A stretch of DNA of 64,000 nt from Colimorpha sp964483145 (GTDB lineage: Bacteria > Bacteroidota > Bacteroidia > Bacteroidales > P3). Below the pieces are notes generated by a model that was not told where the DNA came from, did no database searches, and was given only the letters and a program-made list of their open reading frames with translations. This document shows positions 52,658 through 60,065 of this stretch, in pieces. Numbering within the stretch: position 1 is the first letter of the stretch; every line of letters begins with the position of its first letter. The stretch is taken from assembly GCA_964483145.1 (NCBI GenBank), contig CAZAAK010000002.1:1-64000 (forward strand). The letters are read 5' to 3'. The position numbers and the translations under genes are program-made.

Positions 52658-53126
52658 TTGAAAGATTATTTATCTGTTTCTTTATTCTGTGTATTCGCGT
52701 TTGTATATTCGTTTCGGTTGTTGATAACATTTGGGCTATCTCGCTTTGTTTCCAGCCATCGAGGTATAGTCTTATTAATTGTTGGTCCTTTTCTGGCAAC
52801 AAAGCTATTATTTCTGTCAACGCCTGCAGCTGGCTAGTGTCGGGCGCTGCCGCTGTATAGTCTGAATACGAAACAAATTGACAATTTTGATGTTGGTTAT
52901 TTCTGCGTTGCCAACTGATACCAGTATTCAGCACAATGCGCCACACCCAAGTGATTGGTTTATATGTCGGCCGATAATTTTGCCAACTTATCCACAAATT
53001 GACGATAGCCTCCTGTCTGAGATCCTCGAAATCCATCTCATTGCCTTTGGCAAACGACCGACATAATTTGTCAATGGCACGGCTGTGCTGGTCTATGAGG
53101 TTCAGAAATGGATGTTTTGGGTTCAT
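52650..53126 (-). CDS. ECF-type RNA polymerase sigma factor
   Basis: A 158-residue sigma-70 family protein. Region 2 is seen in NEMDFEDLRQEAIVNLWISW and YKPITWVWRIVLNTGISWQRR. Region 4 is seen in ALTEIIALLPEKDQQLIRLY and the helix-turn-helix WKQSEIAQMLSTTETNIQTR. It is the first gene of a four-gene minus-strand operon. Its upstream region carries an 18-bp direct repeat (53237-53272) and a run of nine C (53352-53360). The signal it responds to is unknown. Confidence 0.92.
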   Translation of the reverse strand: MNPKHPFLNLIDQHSRAIDKLCRSFAKGNEMDFEDLRQEAIVNLWISWQNYRPTYKPITWVWRIVLNTGISWQRRNNQHQNCQFVSYSDYTAAAPDTSQLQALTEIIALLPEKDQQLIRLYLDGWKQSEIAQMLSTTETNIQTRIHRIKKQINNLSNE

Positions 53127-53236
53127 TGTCTATCCGTCTTGAATACTTTGCCCCTATTAAACGCACAATGAAACAAAAAATCACATCCCAAAGAAAAAAT
53201 TGAAGTTGATGCTTCTGTAATTATAGGATATTCAGC

Positions 53237-53272
53237 TATTTATTGCTGTCCGATTATTTATTGTTGTCCGAT
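53237..53272 (-). promoter_or_regulatory. 18-bp tandem direct repeat upstream of the ECF operon
   Basis: On the minus strand two adjacent copies read ATCGGACAACAATAAATA and ATCGGACAGCAATAAATA, differing at one base. They lie 110-145 bases before the sigma start codon, a plausible place for a pair of operator sites. Confidence 0.6.
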
Positions 53273-53351
53273 AAAACTCAAAAAGACATGCCACGCATGC
53301 GCGAAGCCCAATAAAATTGTACTTCGGGCGTTCTTTTCTGGAAAGTAAGCT

Positions 53352-53360
53352 CCCCCCCCC
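53352..53360. repeat. Run of nine C
   Basis: A homopolymer of nine C about 225 bases upstream of the ECF sigma gene. Such tracts can change length by slippage. Here it lies outside any gene, so any effect would be on transcription. Confidence 0.7.
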
Positions 53361-53605
53361 TTATCGCAAGTGTTGGTTTAGGTGGTGCTTTGCGCATCTC
53401 ATTGTCGGTGCTCTCGTCCCACGTTTTTGTCAAGATTTTCCATGAATGCGACAAAATGCATGTAGCACATAGGCGTAAGGCGAATTATGGTGAACACTTT
53501 GGTAAAAGCACAATGTCCTTTGACACTCCGAAAAGAATGTGGGCATATGCAAGCATGCTCTGTCCTGCTAGATAATCCATGCCTAGGCGTCAAAGTATGG
53601 GTAAC

Positions 53606-53721
53606 TTCGTCTTTTTGTTTACCTTTTACTTAGGTTTCTTTTACTCTTTGTTTACCTAACCTAAACAAAAGGTAAATAAAAGGTAAAAGAAACCTAAGTA
53701 AAAGGTAAACAAAAAGACGAA
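53606..53721. repeat. Long hairpin of 11-bp units, copy 3 (most symmetrical)
   Basis: The outer 38 bases of each arm are perfect inverted copies, from TTCGTCTTTTTG at the left to its complement CAAAAAGACGAA at the right. Right-arm units AGGTAAATAAA, AGGTAAAAGAA, ACCTAAGTAAA, AGGTAAACAAA show the exact 11-base period. The whole can form a stem of about 57 pairs with mismatches near the tip. It ends about 14 bases from the point where the IS3-family remnant stops. Confidence 0.95.
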
Positions 53722-53734
53722 CCCACCTACAACT

Positions 53735-54410
53735 ATAAGGAATGTTCATACTCCATACTTGGCTTGGTTGGGTTACCTCCAAAGTCCTTAATAGGTAAGG
53801 CATCACGTATTGCGTCTACCGCCCTTAGAGAGACACTTTTGAGGGTATATGGCCTTAATCCCCATTAGCTGCATCAGTCTTCGCACATGTTTAGGGTTAA
53901 CTGCAATCCAATTCAGTGCCAGCATATTAGCCATTGACAGTACTCTAGCAGTGAGGCGGTCCCTAAATATCGATCCATTTCTTCCTTGATTCGAAGATTT
54001 TCTTCGCTTTCGCCTTTGGGGTTATAATGCAGTGTGTTACGATTAAACTTCATCAACTTGCAAATCTATTTGGGTTTAAGCCTGCGGGGCGCCTTCTCAC
54101 CATCTCGGCTATCTCACTTTCGGTCTGGCATCCTTGCAGGATTTCGCAAAAAAATCACACGCTATTGTCATCTGCCCCATTTCCTTTAGGAGTTCTCGTT
54201 GTCCATCTTGAGTTTCAATAGTTCCTTTTTACTATCGGCCGGCTTTTCAAATGCTTGGGCTGAGCTCAGCTAGAAATTTCGACTTCCATTCCACTATCTT
54301 TTGTGTCAATTCAAATCGTTTGGCTGTTCGGCGATAGTCTCTTTCTCCTTGGCAGTCTCTATGGCTCCTTTTGACTTAAAGGCTGACGTAAACTTGCTCA
54401 TCCAAACCAT
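53735..54410 (-). pseudogene. Degenerate IS3-family transposase (OrfA and part of OrfB)
   Basis: The minus strand, read across several frames, gives consecutive transposase pieces: MVWMSKFTSAFKSKGAIETA and KRFELTQKIVEWKSKF (OrfA helix-turn-helix), AQAFEKPADSKKELLKLK, QMTIACDFFAKSC, then OrfB-like LMKFNRNTLHYNPKGESEEN, MANMLALNWIAVNPKHVRRL, MGIKAIYPQKCLSKGGRR and VMPYLLRTLEVTQPSQVWSM. At least five frameshifts and several stops separate them. The rest of the catalytic core is missing, with sequence ending near the first expected DDE Asp, where SMN stands in place of STD. It cannot be active. A promoter box (54431-54438) survives. Confidence 0.85.
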
Positions 54411-54430
54411 GTTTAGTCCTGTTTTTGCTG

Positions 54431-54438
54431 CAAAGATA
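54431..54438 (-). promoter_or_regulatory. Promoter -7 box of the dead IS element
   Basis: The minus strand reads TATCTTTG about 20 bases before the OrfA start. It may still give a transcript toward the hairpin element at 53606-53721. Confidence 0.5.
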
Positions 54439-54780
54439 CATTTTTTTGAGTTCCAATGCGGCCAGTCTAAATTTTCGGGGGATTATACCCTGTTGGGTAA
54501 TTGTATCCAAACACATACATATATAAAGTGTTGGTTAAGTGAGTGATATAACATTTTGGGAAAGTCACGTCTCGTTAACTTATTGTGCATATATCTGATA
54601 AACAGCATGTTGAAAGATTCTACTCATTATTTCGCTGTTCAATTAGTCAAAATGGTTTTTTTAAGAGGCATTTTGGTTTTTTGCAAAGTGTTTGTTAGAT
54701 AGATGAGTAAAAAAATCTTTTTTTTGATAGGTTGATTTTCAATATGTTGAATAAAATTTCAAAGGAAAACGAAAAAAATA
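54439..54780. other. AT-rich stretch between the IS remnant and the tRNA operon promoter
   Basis: No gene, repeat or strong hairpin recognised. The last 150 bases are very A/T-rich and could act as an UP-like region for the strong tRNA-tuf promoter. Confidence 0.45.
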
Positions 54781-54812
54781 TTTGGTCTGTTGCGAAAAAA
54801 GTAATATCTTTG
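54781..54812 (+). promoter_or_regulatory. Promoter of the tRNA-tuf-ribosomal protein operon
   Basis: TTTG at 54781-54784, a 20-base spacer, and TATCTTTG at 54805-54812, preceded by A/T tracts. The first tRNA starts 45 bases later. Confidence 0.8.
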
Positions 54813-54857
54813 CAACCTCAAATCGAGAGAACGAGAGTTGTTTGACAAGCTGTAAAA

Positions 54858-54930
54858 GCCGATGTAACTCAGTTGGTAGAGTAGCTGATTTGTAATCAGC
54901 CTGTCGGGGGTTCGAGTCCCTTCATCGGCT
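54858..54930 (+). tRNA. tRNA-Thr (anticodon TGT)
   Basis: Acceptor GCCGATG / CATCGGC, anticodon stem GCTGA / TCAGC with loop TTTGTAA giving TGT. First of four tRNAs ahead of tuf. Confidence 0.95.
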
Positions 54931-54967
54931 CGGATTCTTCACCGTCTGAGGATTTGGTAAGAAACAT

Positions 54968-55049
54968 GGGGAAGTCGCATAGTGGCAATTGCAACAGACT
55001 GTAAATCTGTCCTCTTCGGAGTTCAGTGGTTCGAGTCCACTCTTCCCCA
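54968..55049 (+). tRNA. tRNA-Tyr (anticodon GTA)
   Basis: Acceptor GGGGAAG / CTTCCCC, anticodon stem ACAGA / TCTGT with loop CTGTAAA giving GTA, and the long variable arm of a class II tRNA. Confidence 0.95.
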
Positions 55050-55064
55050 CGAACCCAAAAAGAA

Positions 55065-55137
55065 GCGGAAGTAGCTCATTTGGTAGAGCGATAGCCTTCC
55101 AAGCTATAGGTGGCGGGTTCGAGCCCCGTCTTCCGCT
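55065..55137 (+). tRNA. tRNA-Gly (anticodon TCC)
   Basis: Acceptor GCGGAAG / CTTCCGC, anticodon stem ATAGC / GCTAT with loop CTTCCAA giving TCC. Confidence 0.95.
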
Positions 55138-55194
55138 CGAAACTTGGCGGAGACAGGCAAGAGTAACGCCTGCACTTCGGTTCAGGGTAAAAAA

Positions 55195-55267
<73 letters not shown>

Positions 55268-55369
55268 CTTTTTTTATGCAGAAATGCAAAAAACCGCACG
55301 AGGACGAGAGCATTTTTTCGCCCTCGTTAGATGTGAAAGAGTATTGTTAACATTTAATACGTATTAAAC

Positions 55370-56557
55370 ATGGCAAAAGAAAAATTTGATCGTTCAAAAC
55401 CGCACGTCAACATCGGTACAATCGGCCACGTTGACCACGGCAAAACCACTCTGACCGCTGCTATCACCAAGGTATTGGCTGAGAAGGGTCTCTCCGAGGT
55501 TAAGTCCTTTGATTCCATTGACTCCGCTCCCGAAGAGAAAGAGCGTGGTATCACCATTAACACCGCTCACGTCGAGTATCAGACTGCTACTCGTCACTAT
55601 GCTCACGTTGACTGCCCAGGTCATGCTGACTATGTCAAGAATATGGTCACTGGTGCTGCTCAGATGGACGGTGCTATTTTGGTCGTTGCCGCTACCGATG
55701 GTCCTATGCCCCAGACCCGTGAGCATATTCTGCTTGCCCGTCAGGTTGGCGTTCCTCAGTTGGTTGTTTTCATGAATAAGTGCGATCTTGTTGACGATCC
55801 CGAACTGCTAGACCTCGTTGAGATGGAAATCCGTGAGCTTTTGAGCTCTTACGACTATGACGGTGACAACATCCCCGTTATCCGTGGTTCCGCTCTTGCC
55901 GCTTTGAATGGTGAGCCTTCTGGTATTAAGAATGTAGAGGATCTAATGGATGCTGTTGACAATTGGATTCCTCTGCCTCCGCGTGCTGTTGACAAGCCTT
56001 TCTTGATGCCTATTGAGGACGTCTTCTCTATCACTGGCCGTGGTACTGTAGGTACCGGTCGTATTGAAACTGGTGTGATTCACACGGGTGACCCCGTTGA
56101 CATCATCGGAATGGGTGCTGAGAAGTTGAAGAGCACAGTCACTGGTGTTGAGATGTTCCGCAAAATCCTAGATGAAGGTGAGGCTGGTGACAATGTTGGT
56201 CTGTTGCTCCGTGGTATTGACAAGGACGAGATCCGTCGTGGTATGGTTATCGCTGCTCCTGGTTCAGTTCATCCCCATCACGAGTTCGAGGCTGCCGTTT
56301 ATATCTTGAAGAAGGAAGAAGGTGGACGCCACACGCCTTTCCACAACAAGTATCGTCCGCAGTTCTATTTCCGTACGACCGATGTTACCGGTGAGATTAC
56401 TCTTCCCGATGGTCGCGAGATGGTTATGCCTGGCGATAACTTGACTATCCATGTCAACCTTATCTCTGATATCGCTTTGAACGAGAACTTGAACTTTGCT
56501 ATCCGTGAGGGCGGCCGCACTGTTGGTTCTGGTCAGGTTACCAAGATTATTGAATAA
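55370..56557 (+). CDS. tuf: Elongation factor Tu
   Basis: The GTPase that delivers aminoacyl-tRNA to the ribosome. The 395-residue protein has GHVDHGKTTLTAAI at the P-loop, the switch I segment KERGITINTAHVEY, DCPGHADYVKNM and NKCD. Domains II and III are complete to VTKIIE. It follows the four tRNAs by 100 bases. As in other highly expressed genes, its codons favour T-ending forms such as GCT and GGT. A hairpin and tRNA-Trp follow. Confidence 0.99.
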   Translation: MAKEKFDRSKPHVNIGTIGHVDHGKTTLTAAITKVLAEKGLSEVKSFDSIDSAPEEKERGITINTAHVEYQTATRHYAHVDCPGHADYVKNMVTGAAQMDGAILVVAATDGPMPQTREHILLARQVGVPQLVVFMNKCDLVDDPELLDLVEMEIRELLSSYDYDGDNIPVIRGSALAALNGEPSGIKNVEDLMDAVDNWIPLPPRAVDKPFLMPIEDVFSITGRGTVGTGRIETGVIHTGDPVDIIGMGAEKLKSTVTGVEMFRKILDEGEAGDNVGLLLRGIDKDEIRRGMVIAAPGSVHPHHEFEAAVYILKKEEGGRHTPFHNKYRPQFYFRTTDVTGEITLPDGREMVMPGDNLTIHVNLISDIALNENLNFAIREGGRTVGSGQVTKIIE

Positions 56558-56574
56558 GGAACAATCCGAAAATA

Positions 56575-56599
56575 AAGGCGCGATATATAATCGCGCCTT
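56575..56599 (+). terminator. Hairpin between tuf and tRNA-Trp
   Basis: AAGGCGCGAT and ATCGCGCCTT pair perfectly around ATATA. Only a short non-T tail follows, so it is likely a partial terminator or an RNA-processing site just before the tRNA. Confidence 0.6.
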
Positions 56600-56603
56600 A
56601 CCT

Positions 56604-56674
56604 AGGGGCATAGTTAAATGGTATAATGCCGGTCTCCAAAACCGATGTTGGGAGTTCGATTCTCTCTGCCCCTG
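56604..56674 (+). tRNA. tRNA-Trp (anticodon CCA)
   Basis: Acceptor AGGGGCA / TGCCCCT and anticodon loop CTCCAAA giving CCA. CCA also follows the discriminator base G in the genome, unlike the other tRNAs here. Confidence 0.94.
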
Positions 56675-56691
56675 CCAAAAATTGATATCAA

Positions 56692-56907
56692 ATGGCCAAG
56701 ATAGGTAATTATGTAAAAGAGAGCTACGACGAATTGGTGCACAAGGTGTCGTGGCCATCGTTCAAAGAGTTGCAGAGTAGTGCAGTTGTTGTTGCCGTTG
56801 CAGCTCTTATTTTCGCCCTTGTTGTGTTCTTGATGGATTTCGTGTTTGGGGCTCAGAACATGGGGTGGAAGGGCTTACTTGGATACTTTTACGCTTTATT
56901 TGGATAA
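56692..56907 (+). CDS. secE: Preprotein translocase subunit SecE
   Basis: A 71-residue single-helix SecE. The amphipathic start carries the invariant HKVSWPSFKEL, and the membrane helix is about 32-52. It clamps the SecY channel. The position between tRNA-Trp and nusG is canonical. Confidence 0.96.
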   Translation: MAKIGNYVKESYDELVHKVSWPSFKELQSSAVVVAVAALIFALVVFLMDFVFGAQNMGWKGLLGYFYALFG

Positions 56908-56980
56908 GTTCTGGCAGACAGCAAAGTCTTGCTTCCCAATTTTTTGAGACTTGGCATCTGTCATGCTTGTCCAATTATTG

Positions 56981-56988
56981 TACGTTTG
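56981..56988 (+). promoter_or_regulatory. Possible internal promoter before nusG
   Basis: TACGTTTG fits TAnnTTTG in the 137-base secE-nusG gap. No clear -33 box was seen; it may be chance. Confidence 0.35.
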
Positions 56989-57044
56989 CTCCGGCAGTCG
57001 TCGTGGAGCGGATGAGTATAAATCATTATTCTTTAAGCAACAAC

Positions 57045-57593
57045 ATGGAGCAGCAGTCTAAGAAATGGTATGTCGTCAAGGCGATAAGCGGTAAAGAGAA
57101 AAAAGCCAAAGAGTACATCGAAAGCGAGATGGCCAAAAGAGGTTGGAGCAGTGATGTGCCTCAGGTGCTTGTTCCTACCGAGAAGGTCGTTTCGATTCGT
57201 AACGGGAAGAAAGTGGTCAAAGACCGCACATATCTCCCAGGTTACGTTTTGATAGAGGCCGACTTGCGTGACGAGATCATTCCTGTCATCCAAAATGTGC
57301 CCAATGTGTTGGACTTTCTCCGCGAGGCTGGTAATGGCAACCCTATTCCCATGCGTCAAGTGGAGATTAATCGTATTTTGGGTAAGTTGGACGACCAGTT
57401 GGATGCTATTGAGGGCAATGGTGACACCTTTCTGGAGGGAGAGTGCGTCAAAGTTATTGACGGTCCGTTCAGCAGTTTTGCCGGCATTGTCGAGGAGGTT
57501 AACGACGAGAAGAAGAAATTGAAAGTTACGGTCAAGATTTTCGGTCGGAAGACTCCTTTGGAACTCAGCTACAATCAAGTTGAGAAAGAGTAG
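57045..57593 (+). CDS. nusG: Transcription antitermination factor NusG
   Basis: A 182-residue elongation factor. The NGN domain starts KKWYVVKAISGKEKKAKEYI and contains LPGYVLIEADL. The C-terminal KOW domain has VKVIDGPFSSFAGIVEEVN. It links RNA polymerase with ribosomes and Rho. ATG 57045 is used because the NGN domain begins right after it; an in-frame ATG at 56865 overlaps secE and adds 60 unrelated residues. Confidence 0.97.
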   Translation: MEQQSKKWYVVKAISGKEKKAKEYIESEMAKRGWSSDVPQVLVPTEKVVSIRNGKKVVKDRTYLPGYVLIEADLRDEIIPVIQNVPNVLDFLREAGNGNPIPMRQVEINRILGKLDDQLDAIEGNGDTFLEGECVKVIDGPFSSFAGIVEEVNDEKKKLKVTVKIFGRKTPLELSYNQVEKE

Positions 57594-57635
57594 TGACTGT
57601 TTTTAACTAACAAAATTCAAAAAGTTTAAATCAAA

Positions 57636-58079
57636 ATGGCAAAAGAAGTTGCAGGATTGATTAAATTACAAATCAAAGGTGGTGCTGCTAACCCCGCTCC
57701 CCCAGTCGGACCCGCTTTGGGTGCCAAGGGCGTGAACATCATGGAGTTTTGCAAGCAGTTCAATGCACGTACTCAGGATAAGGCCGGCAAGATTGTGCCT
57801 GTCATTATTACTGTGTACACCGATAAGTCCTTTGATTTTGTAGTTAAAAATCCCCCTGTTGCCGTGTCGTTGAAAGAAGTTGCCAAGGCAGCCAAAGGTT
57901 CTGGAGAACCCAATCGTGTCAAGGTCGCTTCCGTGACTTGGGAACAGGTACGTCAGATTGCAGAAACCAAGATGCCTGACCTCAACTGTTTCACTATTGA
58001 ATCAGCTATGAGTATGGTTGCTGGTACTGCACGTAGCATGGGTATCACTGTCAAGGGTGAGAACCCACTTGCAAAGTGA
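57636..58079 (+). CDS. rplK: 50S ribosomal protein L11
   Basis: A 147-residue protein that binds the GTPase-associated centre of 23S rRNA. The start LIKLQIKGGAANPAPPVGPA and the C-terminal MVAGTARSMGITV are diagnostic. It is the first gene of the rplKAJL series, 42 bases behind nusG. Confidence 0.99.
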   Translation: MAKEVAGLIKLQIKGGAANPAPPVGPALGAKGVNIMEFCKQFNARTQDKAGKIVPVIITVYTDKSFDFVVKNPPVAVSLKEVAKAAKGSGEPNRVKVASVTWEQVRQIAETKMPDLNCFTIESAMSMVAGTARSMGITVKGENPLAK

Positions 58080-58144
58080 AGCTAAAACATTAACAGTGGT
58101 AGCATCGCCAATTAACGGTGCGGTGACCACAAAAACAAAGAATC

Positions 58145-58840
58145 ATGGCAAAATTATCCAAGAAACAGAAAGAAGCTTTAGCCAAATTCGACAAGACTAA
58201 TGTCTACTCCCTTGAAGAGGCTGTTGAGGTTGTGAAGAACATCACCTACACCAAATTTGATGCATCTGTGGATATCGATGTCCGTTTGGGTGTTGATCCC
58301 CGTAAAGCCAATCAGATGGTCCGTGGTAGTGTAACATTGCCTCATGGAACGGGTAAGACTGTTCGCGTTCTTGTTCTCTGTACTCCCGACAAGGAGGAAG
58401 AGGCTAAGGCCGCTGGTGCCGATTACTATGGTTTAGACGATTATATCGCCAAGATCAAAGGTGGTTGGACTGACGTTGATGTTATCATTACCATGCCCAG
58501 TTGCATGCCTAAGATTGGTGCGCTAGGTCGTATTCTCGGTCCCCGAGGTTTGATGCCCAACCCCAAGACGGGTACTGTTACAATGGAAGTTGGCAAGGCT
58601 GTCCAGGAGGCTAAGGCTGGTAAGATTGACTTCAAGGTTGATAAGTTTGGTATCATCCATACTGCCGTTGCAAAGTGCTCCTTCGACAACAACAAGATTG
58701 TTGACAACGCTCGTGAGGTCCTTCAGGCAATCATCAAACTGAAGCCCTCTGCTGCCAAGGGAACTTATGTGAAGAGCATTACTCTCAGCAGTACGATGAG
58801 TGCTGGTGTCAAGGTTGATACCAAAGCCGCTACCCTGTAA
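58145..58840 (+). CDS. rplA: 50S ribosomal protein L1
   Basis: A 231-residue protein of the L1 stalk. It has FDASVDIDVRLGVDPRKANQ and the GRILGPRGLMPNPKTGTV loop. In other bacteria L1 represses its own mRNA; the 65-base gap after rplK is where such a site could lie, though I could not identify one. Confidence 0.99.
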   Translation: MAKLSKKQKEALAKFDKTNVYSLEEAVEVVKNITYTKFDASVDIDVRLGVDPRKANQMVRGSVTLPHGTGKTVRVLVLCTPDKEEEAKAAGADYYGLDDYIAKIKGGWTDVDVIITMPSCMPKIGALGRILGPRGLMPNPKTGTVTMEVGKAVQEAKAGKIDFKVDKFGIIHTAVAKCSFDNNKIVDNAREVLQAIIKLKPSAAKGTYVKSITLSSTMSAGVKVDTKAATL

Positions 58841-58863
58841 CTTTTTAATTTATTGAAATCATT

Positions 58864-59400
58864 ATGAGAAAAGAACTTAAGGACCAGCTAATTGACCAAC
58901 TTTGCGAGGAGATTAAAGCCTACCCCCTCATCTATATTGCTGACATGGGTGGTTTGAATTCTGCGCAGACCAGCAAATTGCGTCGTTCTGCATTTCGCAA
59001 GGAAGTCAAGTTGGAGGTCGTAAAGAACACTCTTTTGATAAAGGCATTGGAAAAAACAGGAATGGATTATTCCGAGCTTTTCCCAGTGATTAAGGGTGAG
59101 ACCGCCATAATGCTTTCCAACACCAACAATGCTCCTGCCAAACTTATCAAGGAGTTTCGTGCAAACGAAAAAGGTGCAAAGAAACCCATCTTGAAGGGTG
59201 CCTATGTTGAGGAGTGCTTTTACATTGGCGAAGAGAATCTTGAGGCACTTGTTAACATCAAGTCCAAGAATGAGCTCATTGCTGATGTGGTTGCTCTACT
59301 TCAATCCCCCATCAAGAATGTCGTTTCGCAGCTCCAGTCGGGTGCCAATACTATCACTGGTGTACTGAAAACATTAGAGGAGAAAGCCGAACAGGCTTAA
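58864..59400 (+). CDS. rplJ: 50S ribosomal protein L10
   Basis: A 178-residue protein that anchors the L7/L12 stalk. It has the globular N-terminal domain (ADMGGLNSAQTSKLRRSAFR) and a C-terminal helix for L7/L12 dimers. Only 23 bases separate it from rplA, so there is no room for the long L10 leader seen in some other bacteria. Confidence 0.98.
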   Translation: MRKELKDQLIDQLCEEIKAYPLIYIADMGGLNSAQTSKLRRSAFRKEVKLEVVKNTLLIKALEKTGMDYSELFPVIKGETAIMLSNTNNAPAKLIKEFRANEKGAKKPILKGAYVEECFYIGEENLEALVNIKSKNELIADVVALLQSPIKNVVSQLQSGANTITGVLKTLEEKAEQA

Positions 59401-59409
59401 GAACATCGG

Positions 59410-59433
59410 GTTGGACCCCGTTAAAAGTCCAAC
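59410..59433 (+). promoter_or_regulatory. Small hairpin between rplJ and rplL
   Basis: GTTGGAC and GTCCAAC pair perfectly around a ten-base loop in the 82-base gap. A processing site, or a control point giving extra L7/L12, are possibilities. Confidence 0.4.
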
Positions 59434-59482
59434 AGAAACAACAAACAATTAGTAAACACAACACTTTTAAAACAATAAAGTC

Positions 59483-59863
59483 ATGGCAGACATCAAAGCT
59501 ATTGCTGAAGAATTAGTAAACTTAACCGTAAAAGAAGTTAAAGAACTTGCAGACGTTCTGAAAGAAGAATATGGTATCGAACCCGCTGCTGCTGCAGTTG
59601 CTGCAGTTGCAGTTCCCGCTGCTGGTGCAGCTGCCGTTGAGGAAAAAACCTCTTTCGATGTTATTTTAAAGGGCGTTTCTGACACTACCAAGAAATTGGC
59701 CGTTGTTAAGGCTGTCAAGGATCTTGCTAGCTTGGGCTTGAAAGAGTCGAAGGAGCTCGTTGACGGCGCTCCCAAGACCGTTAAAGAGGGTGTCAGCAAG
59801 GAAGAAGCTGAATCTCTGAAAAAGGCTCTCGAAGAAGCTGGTGCTGAGGTCGAGGTTAAATAG
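59483..59863 (+). CDS. rplL: 50S ribosomal protein L7/L12
   Basis: A 126-residue stalk protein. It has the N-terminal dimer helix, an Ala-rich hinge (about 34-54), and the C-terminal factor-binding domain with KTSFDVILKGVSDTTKKLAV and GLKESKELVDGAPKTVKEGV. Confidence 0.99.
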   Translation: MADIKAIAEELVNLTVKEVKELADVLKEEYGIEPAAAAVAAVAVPAAGAAAVEEKTSFDVILKGVSDTTKKLAVVKAVKDLASLGLKESKELVDGAPKTVKEGVSKEEAESLKKALEEAGAEVEVK

Positions 59864-59884
59864 TTTTAGCCATCCGATTTTCTT

Positions 59885-59925
59885 GAGGAATAGGGCCTCC
59901 GGTGCATCCGGAGTGCCTATTCCTC
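59885..59925 (+). promoter_or_regulatory. Two-tier hairpin between rplL and rpoB
   Basis: Outer stem GAGGAATAGG / CCTATTCCTC (10 pairs) and inner stem CTCCGG / CCGGAG around TGCAT. It is not followed by a T-run, so it resembles the attenuator or RNase III processing site found between rplL and rpoB in other bacteria more than a full terminator. Confidence 0.65.
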
Positions 59926-60065
59926 ATTGCTATACAGATTTGTTTTAGGTATTCTAACGTGCCGAAAACGTCTTTGTTTAGGTTCTCTTATCTCTCGCAA
60001 CCATCGAGCAGTAGCAAATTCAATAAAGCTTATAAAAGTACTGGTTCAAATTAAATTTAAGTCCC

